Positions 46,164-58,552 of a DNA stretch of 64,000 bases are shown here, in pieces. A model generated the notes under the pieces. The model had not been told where the DNA came from and searched no databases. It worked only from the letters and a program-made list of their open reading frames with translations. The stretch is from Gnetum montanum (taxonomy: Eukaryota; Streptophyta; Gnetopsida; Gnetales; Gnetaceae), in the NCBI GenBank assembly GCA_015680685.1, contig MNCI01023362.1:436750-500749 (forward strand), given 5' to 3'. Numbering within the stretch: position 1 is the first letter of the stretch; each line of letters starts with the position of its first letter. Both the position numbers and the translations under genes were made by a program.

Positions 46164-46473
46164 ATTTTTTGGCACTAGAAGAAGGGGCTTCATATCCGAT
46201 CCACACTTTATGGGTAGTCTTGTAAGCTAGTTGTACCCATTTTCAGTTGACATAAACATAATACCTCTGTGGTTGTTTACGAGATTGTGTGGTGCAGATC
46301 GGTCACTTCGATGATTCCTTTGGAATCCTACGAGATAGAAAGCCCTGATTATTACCTTAGTTTGCCTTTGCCCTTGAGATCTTTATCTTTATCTTCATTA
46401 CTCCCAAAATGCATAGAGAATGGCTACATCAACCATTGTTGTTGACACTGCCAACCTCAAGAATCCTTGGACC
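46164..46473 (+). other. Primer binding site and leader, element D
   Basis: PBS TGGCACTAGAAGAAGGGGC at 46170-46188, six bases after the LTR. The leader is non-coding and aligns to 7164-7473 of A. Confidence 0.6.
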
Positions 46474-47160
46474 ATGCAAGTTACATCTCCTTTGGTCAAG
46501 CTACCAAATAGTCCAGTGCGACCATGCCGCTCCCTCAAGCTTCAAAACAAAGAGCCTTAGGGACACGCTCAACGTAGGGAACACTACAATTTCCTCTATG
46601 CTAAACTAGCAGCAAACCTGTCCGTGTATCCACAAGAGCTCGAATAAAAATGAGAATATGAGTTCATACACTGCAACGGGAAGGAATTTGTTCCTTCAAA
46701 TAACACCACTGTACCCCTGACAGATCAACAAAAGTGGATCCTAGATCAAATGTTGATGGATAAGACATCATTAGAACAACTAGAGGAGTTGTTCTATGAT
46801 GAAATGCTTCATGAAGGGCAAGGCGATCTAGACTCCCACTTTGAGGAAGGTAGTCATGCTGATTTTGTCATGGCCTCTCCCTCCATGATGTCCCACGTAA
46901 ATCTATTGTTCATGGTTACCATGCCCTTGATAGTATCTAATACTAATCGAGTCCCACACTCGCCACACTTATGTTTTCTCTCTTCAACTATCCTTCCAGG
47001 AAATGGCCCATCACAAATCATTCCTCAGCAGGTGCAATTACCTAATCCATATCATCGTGCACTTGCACCCATGTCACCACATGTACATGCGATAACTACT
47101 TTACAATTGATGGTCATGACACAGATTACTACCATATCATCGATTAGATCATTCCTACCA
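46474..47160 (+). pseudogene. gag N-terminal fragment, element D
   Basis: ATG 46474 (MQVTSPLVKLPN), then HYNFLYAKLAANLS, FVPSNNTTVPL, and the open piece 46750-47163 with an acidic block and the Pro/His-rich spacer. The frame leads into unrelated codons near 47110-47160, where a deletion joins gag to PR; the Gag core and zinc knuckle are missing. Stops after KEP and in the leader part of the ORF. Confidence 0.85.
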
Positions 47161-47650
47161 TGACGTCGTGTCTAAAGTCATTCAATGGGGCATGAGTGCA
47201 AGTCAAAGGGACAGTGCACATCAAATTTGTGGCAGGGGACCAATTCCCCATAGACGCAACATTTATTGTTGTTGAGGAGATGCCTGGATTCAACTTGATC
47301 CTAGGGAGGTCTTGGTTAGCTCAATTGAGGGTAGTTTCATAATGTATCCATCAGGAGATTCATTTGCCCTATGTAGGAGGGGAAGTGGACATCCACGGTG
47401 ACAAAATGATCCCTCGGGCTTTCAATAACATAGAAACAGAACAAGGTTCGGAAATCAAAAATCTCAAAGACCAGTCCCTTGTCGAAACACTCGAATAGGC
47501 CAAAGTAGTGGCTGATGACAGCTTAATTTGGGCTGAACTACCATTCCAAGAGGAAGATTGTGGCATGAAGGAACAGAGTCATAAATCTCCCTGTCCTTAT
47601 GTGTCACTAAAGATAAAAGCAATTAAGAAACAACTACAAAGCTAGTAGAT
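47161..47650 (+). pseudogene. Protease C-terminal fragment, element D
   Basis: Starts at CLKSFNGA, then VKGTVHIKFVAGDQFP, FIVVEEMPGFNLILGRSWLAQ, HQEIHLPYVGGEVDIHGDK, and the tail DSLIWAELPFQEED. The VHVDDG active-site half is absent, so no protease activity is possible. Few stops otherwise, which makes this the best-preserved copy of this half. Confidence 0.85.
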
Positions 47651-47787
47651 AAACCATGTTGTCTAATTGTCATGCAGTTTACGTGCACTTTTCCACCAAC
47701 TATTCTATTTATTCTTTACAAAGGCTCATTACATTTATGCTTATATTTACATTCCCACTAGCTATTCTCATTACACTTATACTTATC

Positions 47788-47935
47788 TAAAACTAGCAAA
47801 GGCCCAAAATGGCTTAAAACTAGAAAAGGCCCAAAATGGCCTAAAATTAGCAAAGGCTCGAAATGGCCTTAAACTAATGATTTCATTTACACTTTACACT
47901 TGAATCATTTAGTGTCTTGTAATGGCTTTAAAATA
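47788..47935. repeat. Hairpin repeats between PR and aORF, element D
   Basis: Four or five units in reverse sense relative to C as printed: GGCC-CAAAAT-GGC(C/T) followed by TTAAAACTAG. The frame at 47667-47903 is this repeat translated. Confidence 0.75.
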
Positions 47936-48136
47936 GTAACTCCATTTACGCTGCACGCTTAAACTAATTACGGCTTATCATAGCGCCAAAACTTATGATT
48001 TCATCTACGCTTTACACAAATGAAAACAAAAAAAAGAGCATTAAACTCAAGACAAAATGTGCATTAAATACATTAAAAGAAAATATTGTCTCTTGTTTCG
48101 TTCCATCATAATAAAACTGTGGCTAATATAGCCACA

Positions 48137-51100
48137 CTATGTATCTCCCTTGTCACCACTGTTGCCTGTATCTCCTAGCTCCACCTCTACTTCAAGCAAA
48201 TCATCCTCATAGGGGCCATCCTTTTCATAAGGCATCTCTTCGTGAAGATGGCCCTCTCTGAAAGGCTCTTCCTCATGGGGTTGCTCACCATGGCATTAAC
48301 CATCTTCATTACGCTCTACTTCCTGTAGATCCTATTCGTGAGGACCGTCACCTTCATTATGTTCATCCTGCTGAGGATCCTTCTTGGGTCATTCCTATGA
48401 TTAGACATGACATGTATATTAACATCGCCATCAAAACTAGGTATGACAAACACACAATAATACTACGACTTACTTGTGATGGTTCTGCATCAATAGCAAA
48501 AGGGATTTGTTCTAGGCCAACCCATAGACGTTGCATAATTTCATCCTTGGTAAGCTCAGACCAAACCCCATCTCTTAGATTAGCTCTGGCCTTGACCTTT
48601 TCCTTCTCCATAGGAGTCCATTGAGGTGGTTTAGGGAAGAAGGAAGGGATGGTAGTCTCCCTCCCAAGAAGAGTCATTTCCCTTTCTGGAAAGGCACTCA
48701 CCGTCACTTGCTCCTGAAACTTCTCAAATGCTTTGGAAGCATCAATGATGTCGAGGAATAGCCGAAGGGACTGAGCCTCAATGGTAGAATCCATATAATA
48801 TTGATGGTAGGCAGCGCTTTCTTGCTTATAGACATATTTATGGTCTTTCTACGTCCTTCTCCATTCTTGAACACTCGCGCTAAAGTCCTTCCAGTCTTAA
48901 TTTTTCTGAGCTAGGAGACCCATCTACATTCACTGCTCGACCAATTCACGGCTGGTCTGGACACTATTCCTGATGACTATCTAATAACGGGCATAGTCGA
49001 CAATAGCCATCTGCTAGTCCTCATTGTTAGTTCCCTGGGCCTGCAGGAATTTGTTCCATGACCTCAAATCCCCAACCTTGTCACTTAGAGCCAGCTTCTC
49101 CTTCTTTGACATTTGCAGTCTCTTCCAAAGGTCTTCATTCACATTTTGGCATTCCCATAAGGAGCAAGTTGAGCGTACAACACATTTACGCATCTCATCA
49201 TAAATATTGTGTGGCACAATGGTCACTTTCGATGGAGGTTCGGTGGTGTCTAAGTCAATAGGCTCTGACAGATCCCATCTAAGGTGAGCTCCTAATCACA
49301 TGAAATGGCGGTTAGGCATAATTAGGTAGCGTAATGCCACAATGGAATAACCCCTGCATAATGATCGTAATGTACCAGCTTCAAGATCGATTCGCTCTAA
49401 GCAACTGATCATATTATTGACAAAGCCTTCCATAAAGGTGAATTTATCAAGAAATTTGCCCCAAGATCAGGTCACCACTGCTGATAAGTGTACACTCTGA
49501 TCCCCTATTACATAGGATAAATTACATATAAAGACATAACCGAGATGTTACGATGACTAGTAAAACCTCTAGAAGCAGTTGTCTAAAGTCTAGTATGCTA
49601 TGAAAGTTAAACTCATCGAGCGACAAATCACTTACCTTTTCTAGTCCCAGCTGAAAGGACTTTGGCATCCTCCACTGCTACTTCCTTTTCATGCACAAGA
49701 ACCTACACGTTGATTGTCTTATTTATTAGGATCTCTTATTCCAAGACTGGGGCCCCTTCTCCATGCCACAAAACTATAGCCCCTAGTTCAGGGGTCAACC
49801 TCTCCACAACCTTCTCCTTCGCTGTCACACAACATCGTCAAATAACACAGGATTTTGCTCTTGCTTAATAAACATTACACACTGTAATAGTGTCTGTATG
49901 CAACATAACCATGACCATTAACACATTTTTCTACTAACCAATTGGAGGATTACTCCTCTGAAATCTGACCTTCATCTTCTTCCCTACACCAGCTACTGGC
50001 TCGACAGGCTCCTTGGTCAAACGAGGCTTCTTCCATTGCACCGATGAATCCACTAATTAGCCGCTAGGCGCTTCCCCCTTGACACATCATTGGTATAAGA
50101 GGGGAGCACCCCACCCATGCTGTCTTGACCCTATGTTCGAGGCACCACCATATTTTTAGTCGTTACTGAAAACGACTCCTCGATTCCTTCAGGAGGGTCT
50201 TACGACCAAGTAGTGCTGAAAATATGGAAAATCCATGGTTTGGAAATCTGGCTACGATATTGCTGCACCCATACCCCATTCCTTTGGACTACCAGAAATT
50301 TGGAAAAATTCCAGAAGTAAGCTATGAAGAAGGCAAAATGCACATTGAAATAGGACTCAAGCTTCTTGCGAAGCCTAACCATTTCAATGCGCAGGACTTC
50401 AGAAAAATAGCTAGCCCAATTGAACCGCGTCCCCTCCTCCATGAACTCTAGCATAATCCAAGCCTATTCTATGGTAAGGAATCTCCCTTGGGAGAGTGTC
50501 TTGGGGAAGGCCTAGGCTTGAAAAAGGTGATAAATAGTATTGGCCACCTCCAGTTGAATCTTTTCAGCAGGGATTCCCTTAACCTCTTTCTTAATCCCTA
50601 GCCACTCCTCTATCTCAGGCTGGTACTTGGAACTCCTCTTGGACTTTTCCTCTATAGGAAGGCCATTGGAGGGGATTCCAAAGAGATCAGCAAAAAATTG
50701 AGCATTGATATCAAAATTCACACACACATTACGCACACGTATGCAAAGACGCTCAGCTTCTTTGCTGAAGGAGTTGACTAGGGTCAACATTTCACCTGTA
50801 GTGACATCAAGAGTTATGGCCAAAAATAGGTCCATCAGTCGAGCCTCTCGAAGGTTATTGGTTAACATAACTGGGGTCACTCTATGGCCAAGCTAGCGTT
50901 GTGTGTCCCTTATATCACCGTAACAAAAGAAGAGACTGTTTGCCTTGCGACCAGAGGCCATAATCATAATTTCCCATGATTCCCTGACTGTCAACATAAA
51001 ATAATAGTTAAGGCAATATAACAAAAATAAGGCAACTTTATACATCATTTTCAGCTAATAACATTGTACAATTGATCATCATAATAAAGTTTACCGAGCC

Positions 51101-51908
51101 CAAATGGCAAAGGAAATGGAGGGATTTTCCTTTGCATGTCTGTGACAGTGAAGGAAGGATCCAAAGTCCACTCCCTATCTAACCATTCAAGTTTCTTACA
51201 TTTGGTAAAGAATTCGATATAGCGGGTAGGATACTCTGGGAGTTTGAAGGCCAGTTGTCCCATGACACTAGTCCATACATTGCTAATGGAAGTAAATTCC
51301 CTTATGGCCCTTTTGGTCAAAGACAATGTATCGTTATCACCCAGGAGATCACTGTCATTGATGAAGAATCTACACCATAGAAGATAGGAAAATTCTTTAC
51401 GCTCAGCACAAATTTAAACAATAGTTAGCATATTGCAACACTGCGAAAAACAAAACTTACCCACCTACATAATACACGATGCTAGGTGGATCTGGAAATA
51501 GGTTGTGAGATGACGGGCCATGAACAAAGTGTTGTAGGCATGATAACAATTAAACTTGGGCATCTTCGAGATCCGGTTCAAACATCTCAAACCTTTGACG
51601 CTCTGTTCACAATCTTGCACTTAAACAGTTTCAATCGCGTCGTCTGTTAGGAATGTCAAGATGCTCTATGTCGACCCAACCAGTAGCGTCTCTAGAATGG
51701 CAGCAACTACATTGCCTGGTAGATGTGACCAGATGATTACACTAAAATTGTGAAGCAAAAACTACAAGAACTCCCGTGCGTCCCTTTGGAACCATACCAC
51801 CTCCTCCTTTATACAAGCATGAGGAGGAGGAACATTGCCCATGGGACTATGTAAGCAGCATAGAATGCCCACAATGTCTAAAATGATTAGGATGACTTTA
51901 GCATAATA
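48137..51908 (-). pseudogene. aORF, element D (first exon missing)
   Basis: Proposed exons on minus: 51908-51461, 51369-51095, 50987-49939, about 49875-49636, 49504-49376, 49291-48474, 48394-48137. Introns are GT/AG with the same phases as C and E. Content: VILIILDIVGILCCL, FFINDSDLLGD, LEWLDREWTLDP, LMDLFLAITLDVT, DLFGIPSNG, EEWLGIKKE, FNWASYF, AFFIAYF, FLVVQRNGVW, DKFTFMEGF, YDEMRKCVV and VNEDLWKRLQMSKKEKL (probable coiled coil), then an acidic tail rich in HEEE/YED ending GDKGDT at TAG 48137. The sequence from RT ATG to exon 2 is only about 65 bp, so exon 1, promoter and RT-side hairpins are deleted. Fewer stops than C. Function unknown. Confidence 0.7.
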
Positions 51909-51974
51909 CTGTACAATAAAAAAAAATAATGTAACAACTTCCATTTTGATAGTTTTGCAGGGCAATTCACAAAT

Positions 51975-53560
51975 GGACACAGCTTTATCCGCACCCCTAA
52001 CCTTAACAGGCCCATATGGGGAGACCATTAGATAGCTCAATCACACGCTAATAGGAACATACCCTTCCCTCTGTGATGCAACCATAGAAACATCGAAAAT
52101 ATCCCCAGACTGGCCAGAACATCTGTTCTGAACTCTAGACCTGGAAGTTGGTGATGTGACCAAGGACCCTCTCAACGAGGTCCCTATAGTTACGCACAAA
52201 GGCGAAAATAAAATTCTTTGGGTTAGTTCCCTCCTGGACCAATAGATGCAGAGTAGCATAATGAAAGTGCTCCAAAATAATGCTACTATATTTGTGTGGT
52301 TGTACGAAGACATGATGGGATTAGACCCGAGATTAATATAGCATAACATAATTTTAGACCCATGCATCAAAGCAATTAGACAAAAGGCATGAAAGATTAA
52401 GCTAGAAATCACGCTAGCAGTGCATAATGAAAACACTAAGCTATATCAGGCTGGTTTTATTTGCATAGTTGATTACTCAGACTGGGTGTCGAACATCGTA
52501 GTTGTCTCTAAGAAAAAGGGAGGAATATGCATCTGCATAGACTTCTAGGATCTAAACAAGGCCACAATTAAGGACAATTTCCTATTACCGAGTATCGACC
52601 AACTGATTGATACAATAGCTGGTCACGTGCTTCTATCCTTTATGGATGGTTTTTCAGGTTATAATCAAATTTGTATTAACCCGGAGCATTAATTGACCAC
52701 AACATTCATGATGCCCTGGGGGACTTTCGGTTACACTATGATGTCTTTCGGGCTAAAAAATGCTGGAGCAATGTATCAACGAGCCATGACATACATCTTT
52801 AGTGATTACCTCTTAGGGAGATTGAATGACTACGTAGATGACATAGCTGTCAAGTCTATAAAGTCAGAAGATCATTCAGAAGATCTAGAGTTAGTCCTTA
52901 AATGATGTCTCAAGTATGACCTATGGCTCAACCCAAAGAAATGCATATTCAAAGTCAAAACCGGATGCATGTTGGGGTTTGTGATATCAGAAACTGGCAT
53001 CCAAGTCGACCTTGACAAGGTTAAATCCATCATTGATTTAATGCCACCTACAAACCTCAAGAAACTACACGGGTTGTAGGTTAGACTACAATTTATCAGG
53101 TGGTTCATTTCGAAGTTAACAGATAAATTACATCCTATGCAACATCTCCTTAAGAAGGGTGTTAATTTTGAATGGACCAATGACTGCCAGCATGCATTTG
53201 ACAACTTGAAGAAGGAGCTGCAACACTTACCAATGGTTTTCCCACCACAAAAGGATCAACCTTTTTATATTTATTTGGCAAGCTCAGACGTGTCTATAGC
53301 AGCGTTACTTTGCCAAAAAAGGAATGATGGGTCGGAAGCCTCTATCTATTATCTAAGTCATGCTCTATTTGTGTACGAAATGAGGTACAATGAAGTGAAG
53401 CATAACTGGAGCATAACTGTTTAGCATTGGTTTTCGCACTCAAGAAATGTAGATACTATCTTTTCTGCAGCCAGGTCAACATAATTTGCAAAAGTAATGT
53501 TCTGTGAGCTATCTCAAACAACTTGTATGAGAGTAGTAGGATAGCTCGTTGGAAAGCTAT
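51975..53560 (+). pseudogene. Reverse transcriptase and first RNase H, element D
   Basis: ATG 51975 (MDTALSAPLTLTGPYG). RT blocks: LDLEVGDVTKDPL, DYSDWVSNIVVVSKK, LLPSIDQLID, FMDGFSGYNQI, WGTFGYTMMSFGLKNA, catalytic YVDDIAVKS (about 52831-52857), LNPKKC, LGFVISETGI. RNase H follows from about 53240: YLASSDVSIAALLCQK, IYYLSHAL, YNEVKHN and a connector ending RWKAIT. Stops are mainly TAG/TAA in place of Gln/Trp codons. Open pieces 52693-52905 and 53137-53424. Confidence 0.9.
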
Positions 53561-54330
53561 CACAGCCGAATTCAACTTACATTATGTTGGCCAATCATCC
53601 ACTAAAGGTCAAGCTATAGCTAACCAACTTGCAACATCACCTATTAACGAGAAAACTACGATAGAGCCAGAATTTCCGGATGAGCATGTACATAGTTTAA
53701 GCCCTGTATCAATAGGCCTTGAAGCGACATTATACTTTGATGGAGCTTCGACTACTAGAGGTGACAGTGCTGCCACCGTCATTACACTCTTCCCTAAAGA
53801 TGTGCATCCATTGGCTTACCACCTAGCCTTCCCTTGTACGAACAATGTGGTAGAGTACGAGGGGTGCCTCAGGGGATTGTTGATAGCCAGGGAACTCAAC
53901 ATTCAACACCTGGCAATTTGAGGCGATTCGATGCTCGTCATCAATCAAATCATAGGGGTCTATGCCTGTAAAGCTATACATCTATAGCCCTAATACGATA
54001 TGGCTAAAGATCTTTTGAAACAATTCACGACGATCGATGTCCAACAAGTGCCGCATAATGAAAACACTGTAGCCGATGCACTAGCCACATTGGCATTAAA
54101 TGTGCCACCACATTTTTTTGCCACTTGGCCCACTTTAATGATGGAATGTACAGACCCTGTTATTCAAGCAATGTAAATCTCTTCATTAAACACGGGAGGA
54201 ATGCTAGTACGACAACATTAGGACTTACATTCTGCATGGTGAACCACTGCACGAGCTAACATATGCACAAAAGAACGCAGTGAACAAGTGTGCAAGGCAA
54301 TACATCATCATTGGAGACAGTACTCTCTGT
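53561..54330 (+). pseudogene. Tat-type second RNase H, element D
   Basis: TLYFDGASTTRGDS, NNVVEYEGCLRGLLIARELN, RGDSMLVINQ (preceded by a TGA), then HNENTVADALATLALNVPPH. It matches 500-1241 of A residue for residue over long blocks, which fixes A and D as one family. Open part is 53523-53921; the rest is broken by TAG and a small frameshift near 54180. Confidence 0.85.
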
Positions 54331-55445
54331 AGACACTCTTTCAATGGGGTATTGCTAACCTGCATTAATAATGACCAAGCACAATGAATAGTTAGCGAAG
54401 TCCACGAGGGGTTTTCTGGAGTACATGTAGCCCCATGAGCCATGATCACTAAAATTAGACACCTAGGGTACTATTGCCCATACATTGAAAAAGACTGCCT
54501 TACCAAGGTCAAGACATGTGACACAGGCTAGTGTTACCCAAACTTAATACATGTGTCACCAACTGAGTTACACACTACATAGATTACTTGGCCATTCCAA
54601 CGATGGGGACTAGATATCATAGGTTCCATCGCATCTAAATCTATTGCAGGACATAGCTTCATTATCATTGCCACTGAGTATTTCACAAAGTGGGTTGAGG
54701 CTATCCCCTTATGGAAGATTACATCTCAACAGGTTTGTCATTTCATCTTAGACAATATAGTAACTAGATTTGGGCTTCCTATGACTATTGTAACCGACAA
54801 TGGGCCACAATTTAGTAGTACAGAAACCAAATCTTTTTGCGATAACCTTGGTATCAAGCAATCTTTTTCTTCACCCTATTACCCACAAGAAAATGGTCAA
54901 GTAAAAGCAACAAACAAGGTAATTATCAATCTACTCAAGAAGATGCTCAGCAAAAACAAAAAATAATGGCATGAACAAATCCTCTATGTGCTATGGGTGT
55001 ATCGTATGATGTGAAGGATAGGTACAGACAGGATGCCCTATAGCCTAGTCTATGGATCCGAAATAGTGTTGCCCTTGGAATTGTAGGTTCCCTCATTGTG
55101 GATGGTCCTCTACATGGTTATAAATGAGACTCAACACAATGAGTCTAGGATCATGGATTTGGACTCAGTAGAGGAGAGACACATCTAGGCACTTGATACC
55201 ATCAAAAGATATCAGGATAAATAGAGACAGAAGCACCAGCACAATCTGCATCAATGATTGATCAAGAAAGGAGACTTAGTTCTTAAGGCCATTTGTGAAC
55301 TAGTAGGAAAATTCTCTACAAATTGAGAAGGCCCTTTCCTAGTCATCGACGCATACGACAATGTAGCATTCAAGTTAGCTGATATCAATGGCAACGAGCA
55401 CTAGAATCTAGTGAATCATCTGTATCTGAAGCGATACTACATCTA
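54331..55445 (+). pseudogene. Integrase, element D
   Basis: Finger: HEGFSGVH, then CDTG, so the fourth ligand Cys is lost (CDMC in A). Core: WGLDIIG (Asp), TIVTDNGPQF (Asp), SPYYPQENGQVKATNK (Glu), all three catalytic residues intact. C-terminal: WHEQILYVLWVYRMM, IMDLDSVEERH, KGDLVLKAICE, GPFLVIDAYDNVAFKLAD, HLYLKRYYI, then a stop. Several TAG stops. It inserts element DNA in the family; this copy is dead. Confidence 0.85.
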
Positions 55446-55469
55446 AACATCAACTCGGTTCAAATGCAA

Positions 55470-55850
55470 GGTAACAAACATCCACTACGATGTAAAACTA
55501 GCAAAGTTGTACACATTTGCTATGATGTAAAACTGGCATTTCTTGCATGCGTCCACCAAGATGCTAAACTGGCAAAGTTTCTGACCGTCCGCCATGACAT
55601 GAAATTGGCAAGGTAAGCATACATCTGCTGAGATGCTAAACTAGCATAGACTTGTCCCTAGGTCACAACATAAAACTGAAACCCACAGCACGGTCTACTG
55701 GGACCATAAACTAGTTCTTCCACCATCCACTATGATGTAAAACTAGCAGGTTTCAGTCTACCCAAACATTAAACCGGGACCACGATTTTCTGAGACTTAA
55801 AACCAACAAAAACAATCAGCTAGGACTCAAAACTGGAACCCTTCAATAGA
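55470..55850. repeat. Hairpin repeat array in the 3' UTR, element D
   Basis: About nine units reading stem-loop-stem then TAAAACTAGC: CATC-CACTAC-GATG, ACAT-TTGCTA-...ATGT, GTCC/GATGC variants, CATC-TGCTGA-GATG, GGTC-TACTGG-GACC, CATC-CACTAT-GATG. Same unit as in C but in the D orientation, so it has the same polarity relative to transcription of the element. Confidence 0.8.
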
Positions 55851-57002
55851 AAATCCATGAAGCAAGCGAGCATGATCACTCTTGCATTGCATCCCTACTA
55901 GATGGAATAGGTAAGGCGTTGGAACATACGCAACACCGCTACCCCATCGGCATCCTACTGATTCCTTAGACATGTTGAAAGGCATACTATTGACCCCTCG
56001 GAGATGTTGCTACAATAGCCGCTTTGTAGTTGCTGCTCCTAGGATTAACTTTGTCGCTTGGGGCCCCAAAGAAACTTTGGCCATCTATAGTCTCGGTGGC
56101 CTCCATCCATCGTCACCACTAGACTCCATCTTAGTAGATTCATCTGACTGGTTCTTTGCCTAGTCATTTGAGCAAGATGAATCTGGTTGTCGACGGTGGC
56201 TTCATGAACCGTGACATCAACATTGGGACCCTTGCTCCTTGCTACGATCCTTGTTTCATGGCCTACGCTCTCCTTTTCTCTTCGGGCGGTGCTTGTTTCA
56301 ATAGCCTCCCTAGCAATTAGGATGATTTCTTTTGCTCCCTATTCTCTGTTATGTTTTGCAAGTTATTTGTTAGGACAACATTGATCGAGAATGCATTCAT
56401 TAGAAGGTGAGGTGTCACAATGTTCTGAAGTGGCTACTTAGACTAGCCTACCTACTTGGGAGTGCAAACCCTACCTCTCCCTCCATCGGACACCTTACTT
56501 CACTTTCCCCTTCCCTTATCCTTATGACTGCCTTTACCCTCTTCTTTGTTTGTACAGAATGTGAACATTTAGTTAATTCTTTCGCATCATCATGTCCATG
56601 AACTGGCGTAACGTAACTTGCCTCATGGAATGTAATTTGCATTAAAAAAAAGGGGGCAAAGCTTGGCAAAATGGATGTAAAACAACTCATCCAGGCCATG
56701 CGGGCATAACACAACTCATTCGTGCAAGCCCTTCATATGCAGTGTGACTATGTAACTTCTCGCAAATAGATGCCTAATGAATTGTTCGCAAAATTTTCAT
56801 GTTCACATGCTTGAGTCTTCCTCAAACCTCCCTCCTCTCACTTCTATAAAATCCCTCATATGCACTTCCGTCCCACCTTTGCACTTCCAAGTTTGACAAG
56901 GCAACATTTGAGCAATTGTCGATGGATGCTGTTGGTGCCTTTACCTCTCTGGTGTTTCGTATTCTTTGTCAACATCTTTTGGGCAGGTCCTCTAAATGTC
57001 AA
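55851..57002 (+). other. 3' untranslated region of element D, no gene seen
   Basis: Only short frames, no recognised protein. Ends at the polypurine tract. Confidence 0.6.
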
Positions 57003-57016
57003 CAAAGAGGGGCCAT
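57003..57016 (+). other. Polypurine tract of element D
   Basis: CAAAGAGGGGCCAT directly before the 3' LTR TG; plus-strand priming site. Confidence 0.75.
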
Positions 57017-58547
57017 TGAAACACCTTGAAAATTTCAAGGCCTCAACGATTTAGAAAAATCTCGTGACTCAGGAAATAATTTGCGACAAGGCGTAGCTCA
57101 ACAGGTTCCCTTTTCGGTTAAGGGCCGGTTGTGCCACGCTACACACCACAACGCAAATAAACTCTAGAAGATAGAACAAGAAAAGGGGTGCACGATGGCA
57201 AGCCTTCAACTTTGCAAGTTTTCTATGTTTTGAAAAATCTTAACTTTTGGCATATTAAGTTGCATTACACAACATAGTGTAACATGGCATAACACAGTGT
57301 AATGCCAGAAGACAGTCCATCGCAACAATAAAAATGGAAAAATTTGAGACTTCAACAACCCAGCAAAATCTCAAGGCTTAAGAAATGATCTGTAGCATGC
57401 CGCACACTTCAGCAAGTTTTCTTTTTTGACTAAGGGGCCTATTATGCTACATTACGCAGTATAGCGTAATAAACCCCGAAAGGACTGAACAGAAACAAAG
57501 GAAGTGCGGTGACACCACTTCAATTTTTTGTAGGTTCGCTATTTTACGCTAAATTACGCTATGCAGCGTAATCTAGCATGACGCAACTTAATACAAGCAA
57601 TGATAGAGATAACATAATTCAGGCATCAACAGTTCATATGTCACAATACGCTCTCTAGCATATTGCAGTGTAACCAAAGAACAATTTGTTGCCAAAGCTC
57701 TAGCAAAAGTGGTTTACGACGCATTACGCTTCAGAGCATAATGCAGCGTGGCACTACAAGCTTCAAACACAAACACACCAAGTTAATGGCATCTTGTAGG
57801 TTCAGGACATGCGTCATCTAAACCACTTTTTTCTCCTGACCCTAACCTTATAAATATTCCAGTCGATAAAGATCAAAGGGTTGGAAAAAATTTCTCTGGA
57901 TAGGAAAATTTTGTCCATGAGCGATTCTCTTTCGTTGGCAATTGTTGACAGCTTTTGGCAAATATTGACGAGAGAGAAAAAGAGGACCAGCAACCATAAG
58001 AACATCGGAGGTGATTGGCAAGAATCCTTGATCAAAAATAGCCGATTAATGGATACTCTGCTTTGGCTCTGATTTGCTTGCGCCCAGATTGGCTAGAGCA
58101 AGGTAGATCTACCTTTGCTTGTTTTATCCTTAAATAGCTTTCTTGCTATTGGCATGTGCTTCGTCTAAATCAAAGTCCATCTGTAATCTTTGTATCCAAA
58201 ATATTTTGTTCATAAGTTAAATCCCAGATCTTGGGATTGCACACTCTCTAAATCCGATCTCCTGTGTCCTATCTATACGGATTTTGCAATTGCTTTAAAT
58301 CAATTACATCATTTTCAATTACCTTTGAGGCTAATGATATTATATCTCCTCATAAAAATTTCCATTTTTTTATCCAATTATCACAAAAATTTGACTGATT
58401 AAGTAAGTCCCTGTTTGATCGACAAGAACATTCAGGGCACCTTGGATTCATCTTCTCTAGCATGACCCTCGCATGGATCTGGGGTTGGAACTATGTACAC
58501 GGACTTCCGCTTGGTATTTTCAGTGACCAACGTTTTCCATCGTTACA
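57017..58547 (+). repeat. 3' LTR of element D
   Basis: 1531 bp, TGAAACACCT...CGTTACA, pairing with 44632-46163. TATA box 57849-57856. Confidence 0.93.
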
Positions 58548-58552
58548 GCTAC
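58548..58552. other. Target-site duplication of element D (right copy)
   Basis: GCTAC, the unmutated copy relative to the intact C 3' LTR. Confidence 0.8.

Larger units (their letters stand above)
44632..58547 (+). mobile_element. Element D: complete 13.9-kb Tat-type element, gag-PR deleted
   Basis: Plus strand: LTR (44632-46163), PBS, gag N-terminus, PR C-terminus, hairpins, antisense aORF (minus), RT, RNase H, second RNase H, integrase, hairpins, 3' UTR, polypurine tract, LTR (57017-58547). TG...CA LTR ends and a 5-bp target-site duplication. A deletion joins the gag N-terminus to mid-PR, removing the Gag core, zinc knuckle and protease active site, so it could move only with help from a relative such as A. 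By eye the two LTRs differ at roughly one position in ten, mostly C/T and G/A. Confidence 0.92.

Noticed and set aside
47667-47903. ORF with repeated KAQNGLKL units
   Set aside because: Translation of the hairpin repeats on the PR side of D, not a protein gene.
55972-56163. 63-residue ORF in the D 3' UTR
   Set aside because: Short, no homologue in the 3' UTR of C, no motif; left as non-coding.
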